From CAYFPX01 sp964519895 (GTDB taxonomy: Bacteria; Myxococcota_A; UBA796; CAJQPC01), in NCBI GenBank assembly GCA_964519895.1, contig CAZFLE010000016.1, positions 22,962 through 86,961 on the forward strand: a DNA stretch of 64,000 nucleotides. The letters are read 5' to 3'. Every line of letters starts with the position of its first letter. Position 1 is the first letter of the stretch. Both the position numbers and the translations under genes were made by a program. Below are positions 34,412 through 43,404 of the stretch, one piece after another. The notes beneath the pieces are model-generated. The model saw only the letters and a program-made list of their open reading frames with translations, was not told where the DNA came from and ran no database searches.

Positions 34412-35194
34412 ATGCGCATACTTGTCTCCAACGACGACGGGATCTTCGCTGCAGGGCTGCCACCGCTGGTCGGTGCGTTGGAGGCCCTGGGCGACGTTCG
34501 GGTCGTGGCGCCGGCGTCGGAACAGTCCGCGTCGTCCCACGCCCTCACCATGCACAGTCCGCTCCGTGTGCGAAAGCACCGCGAGGGCTGGTTCTCGGTC
34601 TCGGGCACGCCGGCGGATTGCGTCTACATGGCGATCAACCACCTGCTGCCCTGGCGGCCCGACCTGGTCGTCTCGGGCATCAACCGCGGCGGCAACCTGA
34701 GCGAAGACGTGCACTACAGCGGCACGGTCGCCGCGGCCCGGGAAGCCTGTCTGGTCGGCATCAAGGGTCTCGCGGTGAGCCTGCACATCGACTGGGGTGC
34801 TCCCAACGACCCCCGCACCTGCTGGGAGACCGCCGCCGCCCTGGCCGCCCGGGTCGTGCCCGACGTGGCGGCCAACCAGATCCCCGGGTGCCGCCTGTTC
34901 AACCTGAACGTGCCGGACCTGCCTCTGGACCAGGTCAAGGGCATCCGCCTGTGCCGCCTGGGCCACCGCAACTACAAGATCGACGTCACGGAACGGCGGG
35001 ACCTGAGGGGCAAGCGCTACTACTGGATCGGGGGCAACCACGAGTTCTTCGATCCCACGCCGGGCACCGACGGGCCCGCGGTCGAGGACAGCTGGGCCAG
35101 CCTGACCCCGATGCGGGTCGACCTGACCGCCGACACAGCGCTGCCGGCGATGAGCGGCTGGGACAGCGTGGACGAGTCGCCATTGCTCGGATGA
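34412..35194 (+). CDS. surE: 5'/3'-nucleotidase SurE
   Basis: SurE dephosphorylates nucleoside monophosphates and can act on short polyphosphate, in stationary-phase survival. The 260-residue protein has the metal-binding VSNDDG at residues 6-11, VVAPASEQSASSHALT, SGTPADCVYMA and SGINRGGNLSEDVHYSGTVAA by sense (SGINRGGN visible). It is the usual 250-270 residues. The ATG at 34412 directly starts the first strand. It has no pcm partner next to it; a palindromic hairpin and a convergent exoD-like gene follow. Confidence 0.95.
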   Translation: MRILVSNDDGIFAAGLPPLVGALEALGDVRVVAPASEQSASSHALTMHSPLRVRKHREGWFSVSGTPADCVYMAINHLLPWRPDLVVSGINRGGNLSEDVHYSGTVAAAREACLVGIKGLAVSLHIDWGAPNDPRTCWETAAALAARVVPDVAANQIPGCRLFNLNVPDLPLDQVKGIRLCRLGHRNYKIDVTERRDLRGKRYYWIGGNHEFFDPTPGTDGPAVEDSWASLTPMRVDLTADTALPAMSGWDSVDESPLLG

Positions 35195-35204
35195 ACCAGC
35201 CCTC

Positions 35205-35225
35205 GCGCTAGCGCGACGCTAGCGC
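35205..35225. terminator. Palindromic hairpin between surE and exoD-like gene
   Basis: GCGCTAGCG (35205-35213) and CGCTAGCGC (35217-35225) form a perfect 9-bp stem with a CGA loop. The arms are themselves built on the self-complementary CGCTAGCG. It lies between convergent stop codons and could terminate both strands; there is no T-run. Confidence 0.5.
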
Positions 35226-35896
35226 TAGTCCAGGCCCAGCCCACCCTTGATCATCGGCTTGAGCTGGGTCTCCACCGCCTCGACGCCTTGGGTGACCACG
35301 AAGTACAGCGCGGCGATGCTGATGCCGGCGGCGACGGGCGCCAGGACCAGGCCGGCCGCAAGGGCCAGGCCGTCCTCTTCCAGGATGCCGGCCGCCAGCA
35401 CGAAGATGACGAAGCTCGGCGCGGTGTTCGTGAGCGGAATCGGCAGGGTCATGGAGCACGCCATCGCGATGATGATCACTGCAATGGCCGCCAGGAAGGC
35501 GCGATTCCGCGCGAGCCCGCTCAGCCGTGGCCGGACCAGGAATTCCACCAGGCGCAGCAGGCCAGCGCCCTTGTCCAGCGAGAATGCCAGCAGCTTGTAG
35601 CGGACCGACCGCGACCGGAACCGGTCGGGCAGCCAGGGCACCTGACGCCCGACCAACATCTGCCCACCGAGCAGGATCATCAGGATGCCGAAGGGCGTGG
35701 CGTAGCCGGGCGCCGGCAAGGGCAGCGCCGCCGGCAGGGCGAGCACCATCAACAGCAGCCCGAAGCCCCGATCGCCGATGCGGTCGACCAGGTCGCCCAC
35801 GGTGCAGTCCTGGCCCTCGAGGCCGACGATGAAGGCCCGGAGCTCCTGGGAGAGACGTCCGTGGCCGGCGGTCGCAGGGGCAGCATCGGTGCTCAT
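35225..35896 (-). CDS. ExoD-family membrane protein
   Basis: The 223-residue protein matches the exopolysaccharide-synthesis ExoD family: a cytoplasmic N-terminus with LRAFIVGLEGQDCTVGDLVDRIGDRGFG by sense (TVGDLVDRIGDRGFG being the hallmark), then membrane segments including LLLMVLALPAALPLPAPGYAT and FLAAIAVIIIAMACSMTLPIP. The hydrophobic pattern suggests five or six transmembrane helices. Rhizobial ExoD affects exopolysaccharide and alkaline tolerance, but the molecular function is unclear. Its stop lies inside the palindromic hairpin. It is divergent from apt, with about 70 bp between. Confidence 0.87.
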   Translation of the reverse strand: MSTDAAPATAGHGRLSQELRAFIVGLEGQDCTVGDLVDRIGDRGFGLLLMVLALPAALPLPAPGYATPFGILMILLGGQMLVGRQVPWLPDRFRSRSVRYKLLAFSLDKGAGLLRLVEFLVRPRLSGLARNRAFLAAIAVIIIAMACSMTLPIPLTNTAPSFVIFVLAAGILEEDGLALAAGLVLAPVAAGISIAALYFVVTQGVEAVETQLKPMIKGGLGLD

Positions 35897-35966
35897 CGGG
35901 GGCGGAGCCTAACGCAGCCTCTCAGGGCCGTCGCAGGTTACGCTGCCGGCCCTTCCAGGAGGCTCC

Positions 35967-36494
35967 ATGTCGGACCTGATCGAGAGCGTCAAGGCCACCA
36001 TCCGCGACGTGCCGGACTTCCCCAAGCCGGGCATCCTCTTCAAGGACATCACCCCGGTGCTGGCCGCGCCGGCGCTGATGCAGGGCATCACGGATCACTT
36101 CGCCGGCCGGTTCGGCGACGCCGGAATCGACGCGGTCGTCGGCATGGAGTCCCGGGGCTTCATCTTCGGCACGCCGCTGGCCATGGCCCTGAACGCCGCC
36201 TTCGTGCCGGCTCGCAAGCCCGGCAAGCTGCCGTGGAGGTCCATCGGCTGCGAGTACGCCCTGGAGTACGGCACCAACCGGCTCGAGGTGCACACCGACG
36301 CGGTCGCGCCCGGTCAGAAGGTCCTCATCGTCGACGATCTGCTCGCCACCGGCGGCACGGCCGAGGCCACGGGCAAGCTGGTCGAGCAGCTCGGGGGCGA
36401 GGTCGTGGGCTACGCCTTCGTCATCGAGCTGGGCTTCCTCGACGGCCGCGCCAAGCTGGGCGGCAAGCCGGTGGACTCGCTCGTCATCTACTGA
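35967..36494 (+). CDS. apt: Adenine phosphoribosyltransferase
   Basis: Apt salvages adenine to AMP using PRPP. The 175-residue protein has DLIESVKATIRDVPDFPKPG with GILFKDITPV, the substrate loop SRGFIFGTPLA, the flexible-loop EYGTNRLEVHTDAV and the PRPP motif VLIVDDLLATGGTAEA. Length and motifs match bacterial Apt closely. An AGGAGG precedes the ATG at 35967. The next gene starts 13 bp after its stop and is probably co-transcribed. Confidence 0.96.
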   Translation: MSDLIESVKATIRDVPDFPKPGILFKDITPVLAAPALMQGITDHFAGRFGDAGIDAVVGMESRGFIFGTPLAMALNAAFVPARKPGKLPWRSIGCEYALEYGTNRLEVHTDAVAPGQKVLIVDDLLATGGTAEATGKLVEQLGGEVVGYAFVIELGFLDGRAKLGGKPVDSLVIY

Positions 36495-36507
36495 GCCCGG
36501 GACCGCC

Positions 36508-38100
36508 GTGAGCCGGGCGAGCCAGGCCCTCGCCGCCCTGCTGCTGGGCGCCGTCGTGCTCGCCCTGTACGGGCGGGTCCTCGGCTATGGCTTCGTCTAC
36601 GACGACGTCGCCTTGCTGGAGTCCAACCGCGCGCTGGCAGACTGGCGCACGCTGCCAGAGGCGCTGGGGCGGGACCTGTTCCACTTCGCCGAGGGCGTCC
36701 GGGCCAGTCCGTACTGGCGTCCGGTGGTCACGCTGTCCTACTACGTGGACCACGCTGTCGGCGGCGGACGGCCATGGGCCTTCCACGGCACGAACCTGGG
36801 GGTGCTCTGGGCCGCGTCCCTGGGTCTCGTGGCCCTCCTGGTGCGTGGGGGGGCCTCCGCGCCGCTCGCGCTCGCGCTCGCCGTGCTGTTCCTGGCCCAC
36901 CCGTCTCAGGTCGAGGGTGCCGCCAACGCGGCCGGCCGCACGGACCTGCTCGTCACCGCGCTGGGCCTGTGGGCGCTCCAGGCCCGCCGGCCCTGGCTCG
37001 CCGGCCTGCTGGCCTTGCTGGCCTGCGGCGCCAAGGAGATCGCTGTCGTGCTCCCCGTGGCCGCCTGGCTCCTGGACCGCGCCCACACCCGCTGGCGCTG
37101 GCAGGCCGCTGCCGTGGCGCTGTTCCTCGTGCTCCGCGCCGTGGTGCTGAGCGACCTCGACCTGGCCCCCGAAGACGCTGGGGGCCCAACGGCCGCATCG
37201 CTCGCCGGCACCGGCAGTCGGGTCTTGTTCTGGCTCGGACGCCTCTTGGTGCCGACCCCCGCCGGTCCGGCTGCGGATCTGGTCCCGGCGGCCGGGCTGG
37301 TCGCTGCCGCCGGCTGGCTGGCCGTCCTGGTGCTGGCCCTGGCCGCAGTTCGGGCAAGGCCCGAACGAGCTGCCGCTGGGACTCTGGTCCTCCTGCCGCT
37401 GCTGCTCGTCAGTGGCCTGGTCCAAGGCACCCCCCGCTACGGCGACACCCTGACGGTGCTCCCACTGGCGGGGCTGATGTGGCTGTCCGGCAGCCTTGTG
37501 GCCAGACTTCCCAGGGCCCTTGCACTGCTGCCATTGGCGCTCAGCCTGCCCCTGGGCTGGGCGGGCAGCCAGCGTCTCCCGGACTGGTCGTCGTCCGAGG
37601 CGCTGTGGGGGGCCGCCCACGCTCGCACACCCGACGACAGGGTCATCTCACTGGGGCTGGCCCGGGTCCTGGCGACCACCCGACCTCGGACAGCGCTGGC
37701 GGTGAGCGATCCGGCGGACTGGCCGTCCGACAGCCGCCAACGCCGCGAGGCAGCGACGGTCGCAGCCCGGGCCCACCTGGCTCTGGACGAGGAGGACGCC
37801 GCGCTCGGCTGGCTCAGCCAAGCCGTGGCCGACGACCCCGAGGCGGCCTGGGCCAACGGCACCGCCTGTGTGCTGCTGGCCGGTCGGGGCAGTCCGGCGG
37901 GGGAGGGGGTCTGCGTCCTCGCGATCCGCTGGCTCCCGGACGACCCAGACGTGCTCAACGCTCGGGGCATCGTGGCCGTGCGCACCGAGGGTCCCGCGGC
38001 GGCGCTGCCTTGGTTCACCCGAGCGGCCGAGCTGGCCCCCGAGCGGCCGGAGTTTGCCGAGAACAGGGACCGTGCGGCCCGGGCGGTATCAGCCCCCTGA
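36508..38100 (+). CDS. Multispanning membrane protein, TMTC/PMT-like, with C-terminal TPR region
   Basis: The 530-residue protein has about nine hydrophobic segments in residues 5-360, followed by a soluble C-terminal part with TPR-like repeats. The first external loop carries GFVYDDVALLESN and SPYWRPVVTLSY, then HPSQVEGAANAAGRTDLL and CGAKEIAVVLP, a pattern shared with TMTC-type putative O-mannosyltransferases and related GT-C proteins, where the acidic DD pair is catalytic. The sugar acceptor is unknown. GTG 36508 follows apt by 13 bp. Its end overlaps the convergent coaE by 12 bp. Confidence 0.75.
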   Translation: MSRASQALAALLLGAVVLALYGRVLGYGFVYDDVALLESNRALADWRTLPEALGRDLFHFAEGVRASPYWRPVVTLSYYVDHAVGGGRPWAFHGTNLGVLWAASLGLVALLVRGGASAPLALALAVLFLAHPSQVEGAANAAGRTDLLVTALGLWALQARRPWLAGLLALLACGAKEIAVVLPVAAWLLDRAHTRWRWQAAAVALFLVLRAVVLSDLDLAPEDAGGPTAASLAGTGSRVLFWLGRLLVPTPAGPAADLVPAAGLVAAAGWLAVLVLALAAVRARPERAAAGTLVLLPLLLVSGLVQGTPRYGDTLTVLPLAGLMWLSGSLVARLPRALALLPLALSLPLGWAGSQRLPDWSSSEALWGAAHARTPDDRVISLGLARVLATTRPRTALAVSDPADWPSDSRQRREAATVAARAHLALDEEDAALGWLSQAVADDPEAAWANGTACVLLAGRGSPAGEGVCVLAIRWLPDDPDVLNARGIVAVRTEGPAAALPWFTRAAELAPERPEFAENRDRAARAVSAP

Positions 38101-38688
38101 CCTCGCCAAGGCCAATGCCTGGGTGACCTGGGTGGCCAGGGACTGCCGGTCGCCGTCGTTGACCAGGAGCCGATCGGCCACCGCTTCCTTCTCCGCCAGG
38201 GGCAGCTGGCTGTCGATCCAGCGACGGGCCGTTGCGTCGTCGAAGCCATTGCGGGCCATGAGGCGCTGACGCTGGGTGTCCGGCCGACAGGTCACGACCC
38301 ACAGCTCCCCGTAGTGGCGGTAGCTGCCGCTCTCGACCATCAGCGCGGCCTCGACGACCGCGACCGGCTCCCCCGCACCGCTCAGGGCCGCCAGTCTCTC
38401 CAGCAGGGTGGCGATGATGGCCGGGTGGGTGATGGCCTCGAGCTGGCTGCGGGCCGCTGCGTCCGCCATCACGATGGCCCCCAGCGCCTTGCGGTCCAAC
38501 TGCCCGTCCGCCAGCAGCACCCCCTCGCCAAAGGCGACGCCGATCGCGGCCAGGCCTGCTGTGCCCGGCGCAACCACCTCGCGGGCGATCTGGTCGGCGT
38601 CGAGCACCGGCACGCCGAGACCCCGCAGCACCTGGGCCGCGGTCGACTTGCCGGTGGCGATGCCCCCGGTGAGACCGATGGTCAGCAC
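38089..38688 (-). CDS. coaE: Dephospho-CoA kinase
   Basis: CoaE performs the last step of coenzyme A synthesis. The 199-residue protein has the P-loop GLTGGIATGKST at residue 5, the substrate motif LDADQIAREVV, ITHPAI and the lid region ARNGFDDATARRWIDSQLPL by sense (MARNGFDDATARRW). The length is typical. It lies 2 bp after the sigma54 activator gene, so it is probably read from the same message. It ends overlapping the plus-strand membrane protein gene. Confidence 0.95.
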   Translation of the reverse strand: MLTIGLTGGIATGKSTAAQVLRGLGVPVLDADQIAREVVAPGTAGLAAIGVAFGEGVLLADGQLDRKALGAIVMADAAARSQLEAITHPAIIATLLERLAALSGAGEPVAVVEAALMVESGSYRHYGELWVVTCRPDTQRQRLMARNGFDDATARRWIDSQLPLAEKEAVADRLLVNDGDRQSLATQVTQALALARSGG

Positions 38689-38690
38689 GG

Positions 38691-40469
38691 TCAGTCGCCC
38701 ATCTTCTCGATGTAGCGGAAGATGGTCCGCGGATCGACGCCCAGATCCCGGGCCGTCTGGGCCTTGTTCCAGTTGTTCAGGTCCAGGACTTCCTTGATGT
38801 AGTCCATCTTGAAGTCCTCTTCGGCCTCGGCCAGGGGCTTGATGTGCTTCTTGTCCCCGGACTTCAGGTCCAGGTCGTCGGGGGGCAGCAGGCTGCGGTC
38901 ACTCATGATGACCGCACGCTTGATGCGGTTCTCCAGCTGCCGCACGTTGCCGGGCCAGAAGAAGCCCTTCAGGGCCAGCACAGCCGGGTTGGTGAAGCCC
39001 CGGACCTTGGAGTCGTACTGGGTCGCGTACCGGTTCAGGAAGTACTGGGCCAGCTGGATGATGTCGTCGCCCCGCTCTCGCAGGGGCGGGAGCTCCAGGG
39101 TGACCTCGTTGAGCCGGTAGTAGAGATCTTCGCGGAAGCGCCCGGCACCGACCTCTTCTTGGAGGTCCCGGTTGGTGGCCGCGATGATGCGGATGTCGAT
39201 GGGGCGGCCCTCGTACTCGCCCACGCGCTCGACCACGCGCTCCTGGAGCACCCGGAGCAGCTTGACCTGGAGGGGGTGCGGCATCTCGCCGACCTCGTCC
39301 AGGAAGATGGTGCCGCCGTCGGCCGCCAGGAACTTGCCGACCTTGTCCGACACGGCGCCGGTGAACGCGCCCTTGCGGTGGCCGAAGAGCTCGGACTCCA
39401 GCAGGTTCTCTGGGATGGCGCCGCAGTTCAACGAGATGTAGGGCTTGTTGGCCCGGTCCGAGAGGCGGTGGATCTCCCGAGCCACCAGCTCCTTGCCCGT
39501 GCCGGTCTCGCCCTGGACCAGCACCGTGAGGTCTGTGGGCGCGAGCCGCCGCATGACCTTGAAGACCGCCTTCATGACCCCCGACGATCCGATCAGGTCG
39601 CCCTGGGAGGCATTGCGCAGCTGGACCCTCAGGTTCTTGTTGCTGCTCTTGAGTTCGTTGAGCGTGAGCGCCGTGTTCACCAGGAGCGACGCCTGGCTGG
39701 CGAAGACCTGGAGCACGGCCAGGGTCCCGGCGTCGAACAGATCAGTGACCGAGTCATTGCCCAGGTACAGCACGCCGAGCAGGTTCTGGCGGTAGATCAG
39801 AGGCACACACATGACGCTGGAGAGGCGCAGGTCGACCACGCTCTGGGCGGTGCGGAACCTGCCGTCGCGCAAGGCATTGGACACGATGAGTGGCTTGCGG
39901 GTCTTGACCACCGTGTCGACGATCGAGTCGGACACCCGGCTCAGGTCCAGGCTGTCGTCGCCCACGTTGTGGCTGGCCGCCAGGTGGCGCTCGCCGTCCT
40001 TGAACACGATGACGAAGCCCTTCTCGGCCCGGGTCTGTTCGACCACGGCGCCCAGGAGCTCCTGGAACAGCGTGCCCGAGTTGGCCTCGTCCATCAGGCG
40101 CTCGCTGAACCGGACCAGGGCCTGGAGGATCTCGGCCTGCTGTTCCGGCCCCAAGGCGCCGGCACTGGCCGTGGCCTCGGGTTCGCCGTCGACCACGATC
40201 AGCTCGAAGATGCCCACCAGCACCTTGTCGCCCGGGCGCAGGTCCGCTCGGCGGACCCGCTTGCCGTTCACGTAGACCTCGTTCTTGCGGTCCACCACGG
40301 CGATGGTCAGGTGTTTCGGCTTGCGCAGGATGTTCGCGTGGGTGGGCGCGATCAGCTGGTCCTTGAGCACGATGTCGTTGCCCGAAGCGCGTCCGATGGA
40401 CACGATCGGCTTGCGCACGACGTACTCCCGCGGGCTGCGGGTGACGGGATCGACGTAGCGTAGGAACAT
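38691..40469 (-). CDS. FHA-GAF sigma54-dependent transcriptional activator
   Basis: The 592-residue activator has an FHA domain (residues 1-100; SIGRASGNDIVLKD), a GAF domain (about 115-265), an AAA+ module (about 290-525) with Walker A GETGTGKE, the sigma54-contact loop GAFTGA, and GNVRQLENRIKRAV, and a Fis-type helix-turn-helix (WNKAQTARDLGVDPRTIFRYI). FHA domains read phosphothreonine, so a Ser/Thr kinase probably controls it; the kinase at 43405-45261 lies upstream on the same strand. The GAF domain could bind a small ligand. The combination is widespread in Myxococcota. Its target promoters are not visible here. Confidence 0.93.
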   Translation of the reverse strand: MFLRYVDPVTRSPREYVVRKPIVSIGRASGNDIVLKDQLIAPTHANILRKPKHLTIAVVDRKNEVYVNGKRVRRADLRPGDKVLVGIFELIVVDGEPEATASAGALGPEQQAEILQALVRFSERLMDEANSGTLFQELLGAVVEQTRAEKGFVIVFKDGERHLAASHNVGDDSLDLSRVSDSIVDTVVKTRKPLIVSNALRDGRFRTAQSVVDLRLSSVMCVPLIYRQNLLGVLYLGNDSVTDLFDAGTLAVLQVFASQASLLVNTALTLNELKSSNKNLRVQLRNASQGDLIGSSGVMKAVFKVMRRLAPTDLTVLVQGETGTGKELVAREIHRLSDRANKPYISLNCGAIPENLLESELFGHRKGAFTGAVSDKVGKFLAADGGTIFLDEVGEMPHPLQVKLLRVLQERVVERVGEYEGRPIDIRIIAATNRDLQEEVGAGRFREDLYYRLNEVTLELPPLRERGDDIIQLAQYFLNRYATQYDSKVRGFTNPAVLALKGFFWPGNVRQLENRIKRAVIMSDRSLLPPDDLDLKSGDKKHIKPLAEAEEDFKMDYIKEVLDLNNWNKAQTARDLGVDPRTIFRYIEKMGD

Positions 40470-40495
40470 CTGGCCTCACCGCTGGGGTGCACGGC

Positions 40496-41320
40496 CTACC
40501 AGCGCACCCACAGGTTGGGTCCTACCACGCTGACCCGCTCGGTGCCGTCCCGCCGGGTGCTGACCAGTGCGCCGTGCAGGAAGGTGAGGGACCACAGCCC
40601 CACCGTGCTCCAGCCGGCCACGTTGTTCAGGAGCTTGAGCTGCTCGGCCAGCTGCTTGTCCGCCTCGGTGTAGACCTGGACCCCAGAGGCGCCGCTGTCC
40701 TTGTCCATGGCCCGCAACCGCAGGTTCAGAGCGCCCGTGGTCAGGGCCAGGGCGGCCACACCACCGAGCACGCTCAGACCATAGCCGCGCTGCTCGTTGT
40801 AGAGCTGGAGGCCCCCGGGCACCACCAGCAACAGCGGGTTCAGCCGCGGACGGGGCTCCACCGTGGCCGGCGGGGGGGGTCGCATGACCTGGGCCTGGAC
40901 CCGCACGGAGTCGAAGAACGCCAGCAGCTCGGGCGGGTGGGCAAAGGGGTCCAGTTCGAAGTCGGGCTCCTCGAGCAGGATGGACAGGAAGGTGCTCCGG
41001 GCGGCGTCCCGATCCCCACGGTCGTAGTCCAGGGAACCCAGGTAGACCTGGGCCTCGCGCCGGACCTGGGGGTGGGACTGTTCGAGTCCAGCGTCCGCCA
41101 CGAGGGCCAGAAAGGCGCGGCGAGCGGACTCCAGCTCGCCGGAAAGGTAGGCCTGGATGGCCGCCGCCAGCCGGTCTTCGGGGGTGAGCTCCGGGGGGAG
41201 CTCCGGGGGGAGCTCCGCGGGGAACTCGGCGGGTTCGGGGGGCCCGTCCGGGAGGGCGTCCTCCTGGGCCAGGGCAGAGCCCAGGCCAGACAGCAGTATT
41301 GCGGCGAGAACGACCTGCAT
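40496..41320 (-). CDS. Exported TPR-like protein with C-terminal membrane segments
   Basis: Starting at ATG 41320 the 274-residue protein has a clear signal, MQVVLAAILLSGLGSALAQ, then a Pro/Glu-rich stretch with PPEL repeats, TPR-like helices (YLSGELESARRAFLALV, YLGSLDYDRGDRDAARSTFL) and two hydrophobic segments (PLLLVVPGGLQLY and SVLGGVAALALTTGAL) followed by a third near the end. This fits a periplasmic protein anchored by a C-terminal membrane domain. A longer start at 41356 would put twelve residues before the signal and is unlikely. Function unknown. Confidence 0.68.
   Translation of the reverse strand: MQVVLAAILLSGLGSALAQEDALPDGPPEPAEFPAELPPELPPELTPEDRLAAAIQAYLSGELESARRAFLALVADAGLEQSHPQVRREAQVYLGSLDYDRGDRDAARSTFLSILLEEPDFELDPFAHPPELLAFFDSVRVQAQVMRPPPPATVEPRPRLNPLLLVVPGGLQLYNEQRGYGLSVLGGVAALALTTGALNLRLRAMDKDSGASGVQVYTEADKQLAEQLKLLNNVAGWSTVGLWSLTFLHGALVSTRRDGTERVSVVGPNLWVRW
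41180..41225 (-). repeat. 12-bp tandem repeat in coding sequence (PPEL repeats)
   Basis: The unit GAGCTCCGGGGG recurs about three times and encodes ELPP-type repeats just after the signal peptide. It is in frame, so copy-number change would lengthen or shorten the linker without a frameshift. Confidence 0.55.
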
Positions 41321-41372
41321 CGGCGGCAGCGTAGCTGCCACCCCCGAGGGGGTCAATCGGCCGATCGGGCGG

Positions 41373-42950
41373 TCACTCGCCGGTGTCGCGGGCGTCGTCT
41401 GGCGACGACTGGCCCCAGTCCACCCGGACCGAGAAGCAACCGTCCAGATCGGTCATCGACGTGGCGTACAGGCGCTCGTCGCTGTCTCGCACGTCGAGGG
41501 GCATGTACGACGCCACCACGTCCTCGTACTGCACACAGCCGCTGACCAGCAGCCCTTCGGCCAGCTGTACGTCCGTGCGGCCCAGCAGCTCGGCGGCGGG
41601 CTCGACCAGGAAGGTGCTGGCACCGGCTGCGCCCGTGGGCGGGGTGAAGGACCACTGGAGCTCGCCGCCCGCCACACCCAGCGTGAAGTTCCCGCTCTCG
41701 TCGGTCACGGTCGTGTAGGCGTAGCCATCGAAGCCGAGCTCCTCGGCCCGGACGATCACGTTCTCGAGCGCCACGCCGTCGCTGTCGAGCACGCGGTTCT
41801 GGACCAGGGGTCGCAGGGGCAGGACGATGGGATCGGTGCCGTTGAGCTCGGTATAGGTCTCGGTCAGCGCGACGGTCTCGGGCCACAAGAGCGGGCCGAT
41901 GCCGCCTTCGTAGGGCGGGATGAACTCGACCTGGTAGGTGCCCGGCAGGAGCCGCAGGGAGAAGGCGCCGTTGCCGCCACCGGTGGTCACGGCGACCTCG
42001 AATTCCGCGCCCGGGTCGTCGTAGATCTCGGTGGACCGGAACCGGACCAGCACGTCCTCGAGGGGCAGGCCGCCCTGGTCTTGGACCTCGCCCAGGACCG
42101 TGATCGGCGCCCCGGCGCCATAGGTCGCGTCCAGGCGTAGACCGGCCTCGCTGTCTGGCACGTCGGCGGCGAGCACCTTGTCGGGCAGGTGGCTGCTCGC
42201 GTCGCCGTCGATCTGCAGCCAGTAGGTGCCCGGGTAGACCCGGAGCTCGTAGGTTCCCTCGCTGTCGGTCTCGACCACCGGGCCGCCGATGCCCGTCTCG
42301 ACGTCGACGGCCTGGAGGTGCAGGCCGGGGAGGGGCGTCGCGACGTCCCCCTGGGTGATTCGCCCGTACAGGGGCACGCCGTAGTCCAGCTCGAAGTCCA
42401 GCACGCCAGCGTCGCCGGCCTGGACCAGGAACGCCGGGTCCACCAGGAACGGCAGCGTGGCGGGACTCCGCGGCACGACGGCGAGCTGGTAGTCGAAGTC
42501 CGTCGGGGTGAGCTGGAGCTCGAAGCTCCCGTCTTCGGCGTCGCTGACCGCCGTGCGGCCCATGGGCGTGCCCGGGGCATAGGCTTGGATCTCCGCTTCG
42601 ACCGCGACCTGCTGGTCGCCGGGCACGCTCACCTCGGCGGTTGTCGGGTAAGCCTCGAATCCGATCACCAGGCCCTCGAACACCTCGGGGGCTCGGAGCT
42701 GCAGGATCGGCAGGGCATCGAGCTCTTCGTCCAACAGCGAGAAGCTCTGCTGGGTCAGGCTCACGCCGTCGCTCAGCCGGTCCGAGGCCAGGTCGTTGCT
42801 GGGGAAGACGTCGATCCGAAGGGACTGGGTGTCGTCCTGGTCCAGGCTGGTGCCCCCTTCGGACATGTCTTCGTTGGCCGTGAATTCGTACTCGGCACAG
42901 CCCGTGGCCAGCAGCGCGGCGAGCATCAGCATCGGGGTTCGCGCGGTCAT
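41373..42950 (-). CDS. Lipoprotein with carboxypeptidase-regulatory-like repeats
   Basis: The 525-residue protein starts MTARTPMLMLAALLATGC (lipobox ATGC, Cys18). Several beta-sandwich domains of the carboxypeptidase-regulatory type follow, each with the strand pair ending in a YxLxVxPGTYxL phrase: TYELRVYPGTYWLQ, AFSLRLLPGTYQVEF, NFTLGVAGGELQWSF. Such domains usually serve in adhesion or surface assembly. It is co-translated with the upstream small lipoprotein gene (ATGA overlap). No enzyme motif is seen. Confidence 0.75.
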   Translation of the reverse strand: MTARTPMLMLAALLATGCAEYEFTANEDMSEGGTSLDQDDTQSLRIDVFPSNDLASDRLSDGVSLTQQSFSLLDEELDALPILQLRAPEVFEGLVIGFEAYPTTAEVSVPGDQQVAVEAEIQAYAPGTPMGRTAVSDAEDGSFELQLTPTDFDYQLAVVPRSPATLPFLVDPAFLVQAGDAGVLDFELDYGVPLYGRITQGDVATPLPGLHLQAVDVETGIGGPVVETDSEGTYELRVYPGTYWLQIDGDASSHLPDKVLAADVPDSEAGLRLDATYGAGAPITVLGEVQDQGGLPLEDVLVRFRSTEIYDDPGAEFEVAVTTGGGNGAFSLRLLPGTYQVEFIPPYEGGIGPLLWPETVALTETYTELNGTDPIVLPLRPLVQNRVLDSDGVALENVIVRAEELGFDGYAYTTVTDESGNFTLGVAGGELQWSFTPPTGAAGASTFLVEPAAELLGRTDVQLAEGLLVSGCVQYEDVVASYMPLDVRDSDERLYATSMTDLDGCFSVRVDWGQSSPDDARDTGE

Positions 42951-43297
42951 GGGACCTCCAGGGTCCAGGTCTGGCTGGTGGCGGCGAGCTCGCTGTCGAA
43001 GATGGACACCTTGAGCTCCTTGCCGTCCAGACCGGGCTCATCGCGGTCCAACCGGACCAGCGAGCCCATGGGGATCTGTTCTGCGTCGGGGATCGGCTCG
43101 CTGCCCTTCAGCCAGAAGAACGTGAGCACGTCGTCGGAGTCGTCCAAGGCGGCCACGAAGACCGGAAAGGACGCCTGGTCGACCACCAGGATCGGCTCGT
43201 CCGACGTGGACTCGACGATCTGAGGACCCTCGTTCTGGTCCACCAGGATCACGTCGCCGAAGTAGCAGCCGGTCAGGGTCGAGGCGGTCATCGTCAT
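42947..43297 (-). CDS. Small lipoprotein of unknown function
   Basis: From ATG 43297 the 116-residue protein reads MTMTASTLTGC, whose lipobox LTGC would place the lipidated Cys at residue 11; a second ATG lies two codons on. The mature part is acidic and beta-rich (LVVDQASFPVFVAALDD, SIFDSELAATSQTWTLEVP). The true start may lie upstream, because the signal is weakly hydrophobic, but no standard start codon gives a better N-terminus. It is coupled to the next lipoprotein by an ATGA overlap and sits 108 bp after a Ser/Thr kinase gene. Confidence 0.6.
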   Translation of the reverse strand: MTMTASTLTGCYFGDVILVDQNEGPQIVESTSDEPILVVDQASFPVFVAALDDSDDVLTFFWLKGSEPIPDAEQIPMGSLVRLDRDEPGLDGKELKVSIFDSELAATSQTWTLEVP

Positions 43298-43404
43298 CGC
43301 CAGGACACGGGTGCACGCCCTGTGCCAGAAGCAAGAACATATGTGATTTCGAAGACTTGGAGGGAAGCGGGACCCGCCAGGCCGGCGGGACCACGACCCC
43401 CATG

